DNA of 32,500 nucleotides, from NCBI RefSeq assembly GCF_000091045.1, contig NC_006694.1:515001-547500 (forward strand), in the 5' to 3' direction. Positions 20,845-30,947 of this stretch are shown piece after piece. Position 1 is the stretch's first letter; every line of letters starts with the position of its first letter. The notes beneath the pieces were generated by a model. That model was not told where the DNA came from. It saw only the letters and a list, made by a program, of their open reading frames with translations, and did not search any database. The DNA comes from Cryptococcus deneoformans JEC21. Taxonomy: Eukaryota > Basidiomycota > Tremellomycetes > Tremellales > Cryptococcaceae. The position numbers and the translations under genes were made by a program.

Positions 20845-21328
20845 TTTTGGAAGAATGTGTACTATAATTGAGAGATATTACGGTAAGTATTTAAATCAGC
20901 AAACTTGAGAAGAGAGGAATAAAGAAGGAAGAATGAGAAAGAATCTGAAGGCGGTGGAGACATTTATACTCTGAAGATATAGCTGAAAGGAAGTTCTTTC
21001 ACAGCTCGCACGGCGTCTAGGTTAGTTAGTGTTAGTACCATCAGAACACGTTTTCGTATCACCGTTAACGGCGAATTGGCACCAGAGCAAAGAGGAGATC
21101 AACCGGCCCTGAGGTGAAAGGTATGAAACTGCCTTTAGTCGGGACCTGTACTGACAGCCATTGGCGGGAGAAGAAGCAAGCCCATTTTCAGATGACGTGG
21201 CTGTTTTCCTTCGGGCACGGATCTCCAGTCGATCAGTTGAGAATAATAATGAGATGCTAATAATCCATGAAAATGCCCAGAGACCACAAATATGATGTAC
21301 GGCAAGGGTAATATACTAAATATGAACA
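20845..21328. promoter_or_regulatory. Promoter of the KNH gene and 3' region of EMW1
   Basis: 484 bases between the EMW1 stop and the KNH start, both on the minus strand. The KNH-proximal part is purine-rich on the plus strand (CT-rich on the coding strand), common in strong fungal promoters. I see no gene and no further element. Confidence 0.45.
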
Positions 21329-24117
21329 TTAGTCGGACCTCTTCAACTCTTCCATGAGATCTTGTAGCCTCTGCCAGTCCTTCTCCCCTTCGAACCTACA
21401 CCTCAGTTAGCTCTGATTCATGCGCATTATAAGTAGCACTTACGATTCTTTCGTTCGTCCCATAAACGTCCTCACCAAACCTCTCGCTTGGAACTTCCAG
21501 TCTCCCTTTTTCTTCTTTTCTCCTTGCTCTTCTTGCGCTGCTTTGGCCTTGGGTCCTAAAACGCTCAGAACCGCGACCAAGTTTTCTAATTCTCCCACTG
21601 CGTCTTTCCATTTACCCAGATCCCGCTCCACAGTCTCATCTTGCACAGGACCAAATCTCCAGGCTCGAAGGTAATCTTCCATAGCACCCTCCCAATCTTC
21701 CTTCCATCGCAAGAGCCTCGCATGCGTACGCCAAACTCGTGGTGAATCAGAGATACGAGGCAAGATGACCACATCAAACAACCTTTCCACGATGGGCAAA
21801 AGACCGAAGCCTTCGTTCGAGGTCTTGGGAACGATTTTGGTGGATTCGTCTTTGCTTAATGAGAAGTCATCTCGGGTCACACTATCCACAAGCTTGTCGA
21901 GAACGTCCACATCAATGGCATGCTCAGGATCTCGATTCGCGAGTTCTTCAACAACACGAGTCATAGCACGGGCGGCTTCGGAAAGCTCTCCAACGTCAAC
22001 GGCGACGATCATATAATTCTGCCACATTCGCCAATTGGTATACGCGTATCGAAGGCCTTGACGAAGAGCTCGGAAGGCAAGAATCTTGTTCTCATATGAC
22101 ACAGGTGGGGGAAGCTAACATTCATTAATATAAGCTGATTAATATATATCGAAATATGACTTACTTGGTCCTTGGGAAGGCCTTCTTCTTCCAATCTCAG
22201 GTAGACAGCAGCCAAATTGTTCCAACCTTCCGCGTCATCCTCGTCGACACCCACTTGTTTCCTAAACGCATCCCTAGCATCCTTCCACTTTTCCAATCGT
22301 AGGCACGCCACACCGAGCGTGAACCACACTCGTGCGTAGAGAGGGTTGATCTCAAGGGCAGAATGGAAGCAGGGGATGGCCTTCTCGTACTCTTGCGTGC
22401 CCATGTAGAGAGAACCAAGGGAACGCATGGCTCGAGAAGACGTGTGCTCCGAAACTTCCCAACCCTTTTCGTAATGCTCGACTGCAGTCTCTCGAGCTGA
22501 TGACGGGTCACGCTGAGCAGCCTCTGTACCGAGACAAAGGTCGCCAAGCAAACACCAAAGTTTGCCTTCCCTGGCAGCGGTAAGCTTTTGCTTGCGACTC
22601 TCGCTGACATTGGCTCGACCAAGAGTGGGCACTAGATCCGATTCGACCTTTTTGCCCGCCAACAAATCCTTCACGATACCAATGGCTTCCTCTTCCTTAT
22701 CCATCTTCTGCATACACATAATAGCATCCTCCCACATTTCGAGTCTAGTGAAGATTTCGAGGGCACTACGGATAACGCCGACACTCATAAACCTCTTAGC
22801 CAACTCGCGTTCCATCTCCCACTTGCTAGGCAAGGGCAGTTGGTGGAAGTACCTTAACCTCTCTTTAGGTTCTGAGTCGCTAGTGGGCATTTGCTCGATG
22901 AGAGCTTGGAGCTGAAGAGTTGATCGTTCAACGGTTCGTGATCTGGTGGCTTCCAACCTTGAACGAAGTAGAAGGGCAGTGGTGTGCACAGACCAGTTAC
23001 GTGGATGAGAAATGACACGAGAGAGGAAAGGCATCATTTGTTGCGCAGTCAATCCTGACGAAGGGGTATTGTTAGATTGCGCAAGACAGAATGAGATGAG
23101 AAGAGACTGATCAAGAGGGTGGAGAGCTGGCTGATCTGAAGGGTCGAGATGAGCAAGGCGAGAGGTGGAAGATGTGTCGCGAGTGACTTTCGTAAATTCT
23201 GTTTCTTCCAAAAGGGTGTCGTCATTCAAGAGCAAGCTCTCAGGCAAAGCCGCCTTTTCTTCAGCAGCACTTTCTTTCTCCACCTTGTCATCTTCGCCAT
23301 CCCGCTTCCTGGATTCAGCCAAAAGGACCAATTGGCTGTGGGCAGCCACCTGGTATTTCGTCTTCTTTCCCAGAGCTCCAGTAAGCTCGAATTCAAGCCC
23401 GCCGGCCTTAGCTGCGGTCAAAAATTCCTGATTGGCATGTTTGTCGGTACCAAGGGAATAATGGAGTAGGCCAAGCTCGAGATGAATCTGAGCAATAAGA
23501 TCTTGGTCCGACTGGACTACAGGATTGTCTAACAGAGTCTTGATTGAATCTAACAAAGTTTCTGGTTGGCTAACGGGTTCATCGAGGAGGGAAAGGTGAA
23601 CAAGATGGAGTCGAAGAAGCCAAAGGGGCAAAGTGGGCAACGCGCTTGAGTCGGCTTCAAGAGAAAGGAATAATCGCCGGGCCAGGAGGAAGAAGACAGA
23701 ATGTTGAGAGAGGTGGTAGGCTGGTTCGCCATGGAGAGTAAGGAAAGGCAAGGAAGCCGCATTGAGGTCTTCAATCGAGCTGGAAGAGGCGTCAAGGACG
23801 TCAAGAGGGGTAAATGGAAGATCGGGACCTGTCCAGTTGATCTGCACGAATGAATGAAGAAGGGCGATAGCGGTGATCAGTTTGATGATTGGGTCAACAT
23901 TGGTGGATGATTCTGAAGATGGACCGGCGACGTCGAGTCCATCGAACAAGTTTGATGCGGATGACAAAGCAGCCCGAGATTCGGAGGACAGAAGGACGAA
24001 TTTGAAGTCAGCTTCGGCCAATCTTGTTGCCAGTTCTTTTATTCTGGGCGAGGTAGCTTGAATATCGGCAGGAATTGGACCCCCACGAAGAAGGGACCAT
24101 TGAGTAGGGTCGGCCAT
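21329..24117 (-). CDS. EMW1: TPR-repeat protein, Emw1/TTC27 homologue
   Basis: Three exons (24117-22165, 22114-21444, 21395-21329) give 896 residues. The N-terminal two thirds are helical and poorly repeated. From about residue 540 there are TPR units, including SRAMRSLGSLYMGTQEYEKA, then ALEINPLYARVWFTLGVACL, and EGWNNLAAVYLRLEEEG. After intron 1 the family-typical ALRQGLRYAYTNWRMWQNYM follows. Order and length match the TTC27/Emw1 family, which is essential in budding yeast and linked to cell-wall integrity; the human protein has been linked to HSP90-assisted spliceosome assembly. The exact biochemical role is not settled. The start is the first ATG of a frame that runs 651 codons unbroken. 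It is head-to-head with the GNAT-MYND gene, 299 bases apart. Confidence 0.9.
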
Positions 24118-24416
24118 TGTATCTGATTGTGGCTATGGAGGTGGATAATTGGAAAGCAAAAAAAAAGAGCGCACAATATACACCCCGCCATGCGGACAGA
24201 CTTCGTTGTGCTGAGTAACAGCTTCTTAGTGCCAGACTTTTCAATAAGTGAAGTGGAGGCTTACGTAAAGTACCTCCACTTTTGTGTTTTCGTCGGTTGT
24301 ACCTTGCGTTCGTCTGAAGGGGAGATCAAGGTCGAAAAACATTCAACGGCTGTTACATTTGGTCACTGCGTAGTCTTGATCTCTTAAGGCTAACTTTTCC
24401 CGAAGAAGAGTCGAAA
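24118..24416. promoter_or_regulatory. Short divergent promoter between EMW1 and the GNAT-MYND gene
   Basis: 299 bases between two opposite starts. Both promoters must lie here. An A-rich tract occurs next to the EMW1 start (24160-24168). No further motif is convincing. Confidence 0.45.
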
Positions 24417-25954
24417 ATGGTGAATATCTTAGAACAAAAGGTAGACGAAGTCAGGCTGGAAGGAAAGCTCAGAGAAGGTGAAGATTCTGCAGGAGAAAGC
24501 GAAACGGAAGACATTCCAGCTCCTGATGGAGAGCCATCCATAAAGAACAAGAAGAAGAAAAAGAAGAAGAAGGGGAAGAGCAAGGTGCGTTAATTCAAAG
24601 CTCATAATTTCAAACTGTTTAACTTTGTTTACCAGGCATCTAGCGGAGCAAATCCCTTATTAGGCAGTATTCCTGATGAAGAACCTGCCCCTCCGCCCGA
24701 GACTCCTGAGGAAAAGGCCAAATGGGATAAGGAGCTGAAGAAGGGATGTAGGACATTCTCTTTACCATCGTGGTATGTCTTGGATGATAGGGTAAGTACT
24801 GAACCAATTGTCCTTTCTTGTGGCTGAGACTCGAGAACGATTTGTTAGACTCGGCCGATCCTCAACACCTTCTTAACCCCTTCGTGTAAAAAGTTTGCTT
24901 TACAAACACCCAGACTACGCTTGCGTCAGGTAGAGGTTGGGGATACGACTGGAATAAGAAGAATAAAAATGGAGCCTACTGTACAAAGGACCCAGCTGTA
25001 AGTCAAACGACTAACTGTTGACCTTTGCTTGTCAACCACTAGCTAATAATTTATCGACTCAGCTACGGATCACCTTCCATTTCTGATATCAAAGAGTCTT
25101 TCCAGAACCGTTACATCCGATCCAGGTGGGCTGTATAGTTCCCATAAACTACAATAAATCCCCTAACAGAAGTCATAGCATCCCACGAGCCTCCACATCT
25201 ACCGATACAAAATACAGGGAAGAATATGTTTTTGCCATCACTGCCCTCGACCCTTCTTCTTTAGCCATCAAACCTGCGGGCAACGTTCGGATAACCAACC
25301 GCCTCACCTCTGCAGAGGGGTACATAGGCAACATTGCCCTCTCCCTCTTATTCACTGACTCATGCCCTTCATTACTTCCTCAGAAGGGCCAGGTTTATAC
25401 CCAGCCGACGTTTGAGCAGTTCAAGAAGATGGGATTGGTGGGCAAGATGTTTTACGAGGTACATCCGCAACTTTGGGGGCAGGGGATCATGAGTGAGGCG
25501 TTTGTGGAGGTTTTGAGGTTTGCAATGGAGGAAGTAGGATGTACCTTGGTGCAAGTAAGTTTTGTCTGGTATTCTCTAGAGGATGAGGTGACGAGATGAG
25601 ATAATGCTGACTGAATCCCAGTCTGATCCGACTGTCAACAACGATGCTTCCATCCGATTATGTACCAAAAACGGCATGCACTTTGTCGAAAAGCGCGATA
25701 ATGAGTGGGATAAACCTCAGCTCATACACGAAATATCGAGTAAGACATGGTGGGAGAAGAATCGGCCGGGCAAGGTGGTAATGGATAGATGGGGTGGGAA
25801 GGAAGTTTGTCGATGGTGTCTCAATTTTAGACTTGCAACGCCAACGATTCAATGCCAACATTGCGACTGGGCAAAATATTGTTCAAGGGAATGTCAGAGA
25901 GCGGACTGGGTAAGAACGAATGGGCATCAATCGGAGTGTGATCTGAAACCATAG
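24417..25954 (+). CDS. GNAT-type acetyltransferase fused to a C-terminal MYND zinc finger
   Basis: Six exons (24417-24584, 24636-24791, 24849-24997, 25063-25125, 25170-25554, 25622-25954) give 417 residues. Residues 1-56 are acidic then strongly Lys-rich (NKKKKKKKKGKSK), like a nuclear/nucleolar signal. From about 125 a GNAT fold of the RimJ type is suggested: TPRLRLR at the first strand, TSAEGYIGNIALSLLF in the middle, HPQLWGQGIMSEAF (from about 275) as the acetyl-CoA loop, then VNNDASIRLCTKNGMHFVEK at the end. Residues 370-413 form a MYND finger: C370, C373, C385, C388, C394, C398, H409, C413. MYND fingers bind proline-rich peptides, so substrate recruitment is a reasonable inference. The acceptor substrate is unknown. 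Intron 4 (25126-25169) is 44 nt, the shortest called here. The stop lies 49 bases from the convergent PPX1 stop. Confidence 0.85.
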
Positions 25955-26003
25955 GGGGGCTATAGATGTATCTTTCAATCAATCTAGAGGTATATATAGT
26001 GAC

Positions 26004-27414
26004 TTATTGCAACTCTGAAACAAGATTTTTCTGTTGCAGATATCAATCAGTCTTTTGCCATCTCACTGGATAGGTGGACAACTCACCAGTAAAGGCGCGA
26101 CCTGCTTCCTTGTAGCCTTTGCATTTCCCTGCACCCATACTTTAACCAACCTCTCATCATCCTGTCTCTTAACTTTTTCTTCCTTCTTCCATTCCTCCAA
26201 CTGTAACATTTCACTAGCCTCCAAGCCTGCCGCAAGCCGATCAAACACCGATCGTGCTTCTTGCGGATCCCTGATGACACCACCTGGCCGAATGATTAAA
26301 GCCAACTGGCGCTTATGTTTGCCCTTCTTCTCGCTCCTGTACGTTGTCAAGATCCCTTCAATATCCAATGTCCTCTCTCGCATATACTGTTCCGTACCGC
26401 TCATCAATGTCTCCCAGCCCTCTGGCTCCTTGGCAATCCAAGTCTTCAAGCCCAACGGCACAGTCGACAGACCGACCTTCAACGTGGGGAAATTAGGGGA
26501 TTGGGTGGGCCATTCGTACTCTTTATAGTCACGCATGAGGAGCTCATAGGTGGTCAAGTTGGAGACATCGGATTTTGCATCCTGCAGAGTGTCTGATAGG
26601 AGCTTGAGAGAGGGCGGTAAACCACCCTCACCGGTAACGGAAAATGATCCTGCTTGACCCTGGGCGATGGTAGAAATGGAATATAAAAATGCTGCGGCCT
26701 CATAGTCCACGGAAGTGGCTTTACCACCGGGTTTCAAACCGCCAGTATCGATCACAATTGCAGAAAGAAGTAAAGTAGCTAGCTCGGGTGGTACAGGCGA
26801 ACCGCGAGAGATGGAGGCTTCCCACTGAGGTTGGAAATGTTTTACGACAAGAGACGCACAACTACCAGTGGGGATGGTGATTTCTCTGATCGAAGCGTCG
26901 GTATGCGCATTTTCATCTTCGTGGTGGTCGATTATAGCGTCGACTTTGCCTTGAGCAAATTCAGGCAATAGTTTATTATGGTCGACAAGTGCGAAAGTAA
27001 TGCCTTGGGAAGCCAATTCGGTAGTGGATACAGGGAGCTGTGAGGCGTGCAAGAGGGAAGTGAGAGGAATAGAAGTGTTTCTGAGAGCGATGAGGTTTTC
27101 TGGGCGGAGACGCATGGATTTGGGAGGGGTGAGGATAAGGGGGACGACACGGGATGCAAGAAGGGTAGCAGAAAGCTGGGAAAAAGCCACAGACGAAGCA
27201 AGAGAGTCAAGATCTGTGGACGTAAGCTTGACCTTGCATAAAATGCTGTATGCTCACCTCCAGCTTGATTTCCCATGACCACACTCCAACCCCTGCCTTT
27301 TCCGTCCTTCAAATCTTGCAGAAAAAGGTCCCTCTGACTGGACAGAAACCCGGCGAGCTTTCCTTCAGGGACAGTCGCATTATCGCTTCCCGATTGGATG
27401 GTTGCGTTGTCCAT
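26004..27414 (-). CDS. PPX1: Exopolyphosphatase Ppx1 (DHH/DHHA2 family)
   Basis: Three exons (27414-27258, 27213-26087, 26030-26004) give 436 residues. Ppx1 removes terminal phosphate from polyphosphate with divalent metal ions. Motif I is GNQAGDLDS (D53, D55), motif II VDHN (129-132), motif III the DHH signature IDHHEDE (148-150), and motif IV IVIDTGGLK (D208). A DHHA2-type C-terminal domain includes the phosphate-binding region near RRPGGVIRD-like LIIRPGGVIRDP. Intron 1 lies inside motif I and must be removed to form GDLDS. The last exon has only 9 codons and gives KQVAPLLKNLVSELQ, the family's usual ending; without it the frame would read into the intron. An in-frame ATG at 27507 would add 31 residues with presequence character. 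It converges with the GNAT-MYND gene. Confidence 0.94.
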
Positions 27415-28241
27415 GATTATTGAGCTTACTGGTCTGGCTTGACAGGAGAGTGTGTTGTGGGCTGTAGTGGATAAACGTGCGAGAGAAAAAGGGAGGCAGA
27501 CTCGCATAGACGAGTCCAAGTAACCGAGGAAGAGGAGGATAAAGATGACCGGGGGTATGGTGACGAAAGCGAAGAGGAGACAAATTAGGCTGCTGTGTCG
27601 AGGAAGACGCATGCAGATGGTGGGATAGGCGGGTGGGTAAAGAAGAAAACGAAATACGTGCAGTGCAACTGGAGGCGGTAAAACGTCATAGCATCGAGAC
27701 AACGAGAGTCCCCGCTGTCCTCTTGCGGATCAGGCAGGGTGGGTACAGTGCATAAGGAGGTGAATGCGGGGGCAACTCCTACTGGGGCGTATGGAGACTA
27801 TGCATGAGCGAGAGAGATTTCGGGGAAGAACTGGTGCATATATATGAGACTGGAAAGCAAGTAATGGGCATAGCAGGGATTTGCCACCTGTGCCTTGATT
27901 TGTGACGATGGCCGAGTTACTCCTTTAACTCCATCATCAGCCATATTCTTTCTTCCTCCCTATTTCTCTCCATTCCACCGCTAGCCTCAAATCAGGTCCA
28001 TCGCAGCGGCCGTCCTTTCTGCCCTCCTTTCTGCCCTTCTGCCGCGCTAGTCACTGTCCCATCCCACCTACGCCTAGCGCCGTCTGGCCAGCAGGTGAGT
28101 GACTCAGCTGCCCATCGGCTTCCCCCATCATCTCCAGGAAGATGCGCATCTTCATTGATGCACCGCCTCTGTTTAGTCAGCCGCTAACATGCCATATAGT
28201 CTGCCGCTTACTGTCCCCACTGCCCCGCCCATCACGCGGCC
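27415..28241. promoter_or_regulatory. Divergent region between PPX1 and the long C2H2-type gene
   Basis: 827 bases. The left part (27415-27507) may be coding if PPX1 starts upstream. A pyrimidine-rich plus-strand tract at about 27945-28045, with CCTTTCTGCCCTCCTTTCTGC near 28013, probably marks the promoter/TSS of the C2H2 gene. A candidate leader intron is listed separately. Confidence 0.5.
28095..28199 (+). other. Candidate 5'-UTR intron of the long C2H2-type gene
   Basis: CAG|GTGAGT at 28095 and CCATATAG ending at 28199, with CTAAC as branch point about 12 bases before the acceptor. The 105-nt interval contains upstream ATGs (28142, 28189) that splicing would remove, leaving 28242 as first ATG. 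Signals are strong but untested. Confidence 0.6.
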
Positions 28242-30572
28242 ATGGTCTCCACAAAAGCCCTTCCCTCTTCCGCAATCCCCGCAAAACAACTCCGTTCACC
28301 CCGATCACCACACTCCCCCAAGTCACCACGCACGAAACATACAGACGCATTTGCCCCCCTTTCCGAAGTCCTTACAGACAGCCCGTCTGATGTTGCCATG
28401 GAACCAGACGCCAGCGCCGGTGTTGGCGTTTCCCCTGCCGAGCCATACCTCCTCAGGCGAGTGCTTTCTGGAGGGTCGAATGCGTCAACGCTCCCCAGCA
28501 ATGCCGGCAGTCCGGGCATGAAGAGTGCGCCTTTGTCGCCCAGCTCGCAAGGCGCGAGAACACCGAAGGCTGGCAAGGCACAGCAGCTGGCCTCAGATAT
28601 GGATGGGTTGAATGTACGATCGCCAGTGTCGAATGATGGGAGTCTACCGCCACCGGCCGGGGCACCGGACATTCCGGAGCCGATGAACAGTCGAAAGGGG
28701 CCGAAATCAATAGACGATACGAAGAATGGTGGCAGCAGTGATGGTGTGGAGCAAGGGCCGATTAGTGGAGATACGAACGGGCACCATACAAAGCAACGCT
28801 CCTATACGGGCTCTACAGATTCATCCAACTCTCAACATCCTGTACCTTCGCCCCATCTGGGCTCAAGTTACGGACCAGAAGGGTTTCCAATACTCCATCA
28901 TTCTCCCGAGGCCAGTCCTATGGCGTACTCACCTTACTTGGCTGGTGCAGGGGCCAGTTACTTTGGTGGGAACGGCAACTTTGACCCCGAACTTGCTGCT
29001 CGCCAAGCTGCCCTGCTGGCTAAAGCCGACGAAGCTGTTAGACAATTGAACAATACCGCTACAGTCTTCCAAGGTCCTATGCCGCCGGGCCCTGCTTACC
29101 CCGAGACGTTTGGACAAGTACCTCGCAACTATGCGAATTTTGTCACACCTCATCAGAATCCAACAGTCACCAGGCAGTCGTCTACCAGTTCTAGTTTAAC
29201 AGATGCGGCAAGTACAAGTTCTGAAGAATCCGACTGGTGCATTCCTACAGTTGAATGGGTCCCTGCCAACCAATGGCAACATTCCACCTACCTCAACAGT
29301 CCTGGAACCGTGTTTAATAGACAAGAAAAGGACCGAGTCCCGTCCAACAGCCGCATGCCCCCTCCCTTAGGTACGAGACCAACGTCCTCCCGACATCCAT
29401 CAACGGGTCCAGCCGAACATCCACCTTTACAGCATCAAAATCCACTTCCTTTTCGCTCGTCAGCTGCAACTCCTCCCCTCAATACCTCTCACCCTTCGTG
29501 GGCAACCGCCCCCGCCTCTGAATCACCCGATGAAGATGACGATAATCAAACAGTTGGTCATGCCCGTGATCGATCACCCTCCACATCATCACAGTCTGCT
29601 CAAAGCGGTCTAGATCTACTCTGGCGGGCAGCCCATGGAATAAAACAGCCCAACATGCCCCGTGATGTGTCGTTTGACCATAAAGGTAAACGTAAAGCAG
29701 GTGCAGAGGCTGTCGATAAATGGCGAGCAAGCGGGATTCCCACGGGACCTCCTCCGCCTGTTGGTGCGTCTCAAGATGAAGTCAAGCCACCTACCACCAG
29801 TCCGCCGAGAAAGAGACGAAGAAGTGAGGTGGAGATGGAGGAGATGGAAATGGATAACGCTGCAAATGTAGAAGCGGAAGAGGATGAAGAGGCGATCGCG
29901 GAAGATCCGACGAGCGATTACCGCTCCCCATCAACTTCTGAAGGTCCAGTGAGCGATCACGATAGTGAATATGGGTCAGGTGCTAGACGCGGTCGACCTA
30001 TTGCTCGTGGAAGAGGAAGGGGCAGAGCAGGTACGAGTGCGAGGGGTAGAGGAGGGACGGCAAATACGGCTTTGTCTTCTGCGCCTGGTGGGATTACAAA
30101 GCAAGGAACAATCAAAAAAGTACGCAAGGTTGGAGATTCCCCAAACGGAACAGCAAAGGGTGGGAGGAAACCAGCAGCTGTACCTCCTGGTGGTGTACAA
30201 TGCGATTATGTGAATCCATTACCTGTAAGTTTTTTTCATGTCAGATTCTTCCATATTTTAGTTCAGACTGACACGCACGTAGCCTTATAATCGTTGTACA
30301 GACGTATTCACGCGCAAATACGATCTTCCTCGGCATATGGCTCGACATGCTAGACGCGAAGGCGAGTTGGTGATGGAAGGTAAACTGTCCGAAGACAAAG
30401 CCATACTTTGGAAGACAATCAAGGATAAACCCAAGGTTGTTTGTGATACGTGTGGAGAAAGCTTTACGAGGTGAGTTCGTTTTTTGGGACGGGGATATCC
30501 TGCCGATCGATAAGCTGACATATACACAGAATGGATGCCCTCAAGAGACATCAAGCGAAACAGCATCATTAA
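28242..30572 (+). CDS. Long disordered protein with two C-terminal C2H2-type fingers
   Basis: Three exons (28242-30224, 30283-30470, 30530-30572) give 737 residues. About 580 N-terminal residues are Ser/Pro-rich and disordered, with SP sites (SPRSPHSPKSPR) that could be CDK/MAPK targets. A short ordered patch is DPELAARQAALLAKADEAVR. An acidic stretch (EMEEMEMDN, AEEDEEAIAED) precedes an RG/AT-hook-like region RRGRPIARGRGRGRAG near 582-608. Finger 1 is atypical: C654-x11-C666-x12-H679-x3-H683. Finger 2 is C715-x2-C718-x12-H731 then H736 or H737. Introns split both fingers. The protein ends immediately after finger 2. A DNA-binding regulator is likely; I do not recognise the orthologue. The start is the first ATG after the candidate leader intron. 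Confidence 0.85.
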
Positions 30573-30947
30573 GCTCTATAAATACACGGAACTACGTTGC
30601 TCGAATTAGTTGTTGAATTCATGTCGGTCTGTCAGAGTACCCTAGTCTGCAATAATCAACGCTTTTGTATGATTAGAAAGCAAATGTATAATGAAGTGAT
30701 GCGGTGCTCACGATTCGCGTATGCATATGATATAGTTGGGTATAGACAGCAGCAGTCAAGCAGTTTCTTCTCATTTCAGGAGCTTCGTCCGGATACGGAA
30801 TAGTGAATTGTCCGGACAATTTCATGTCATCGCGAATCAGCAGTTGTCTCCGAGCTCCGTTGCGTTCATTCGTTTCCCGTGGATAAACGGAGAAACAGTA
30901 AATACAACTCATTAATCATCTCCTCCAGCTTCCTAACGGCTCTTACA
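30573..30947. other. Intergenic between the two C2H2 genes
   Basis: 375 bases between two plus-strand genes; it must hold the upstream 3' end and the downstream promoter. No gene is visible. TTAATCATCTCCTCCAGCTT shortly before 30948 resembles a typical pyrimidine-rich leader. Confidence 0.4.

Noticed and set aside
23149..23469. Plus-strand frames inside EMW1
   Set aside because: Shadows of the long uninterrupted minus-strand exon, whose protein carries TPR units and family-typical sequence.
27508..27702. Still longer PPX1 N-terminus with a hydrophobic segment
   Set aside because: It would add a strongly hydrophobic helix unlike any soluble Ppx1; the frame is probably open by chance in the promoter.
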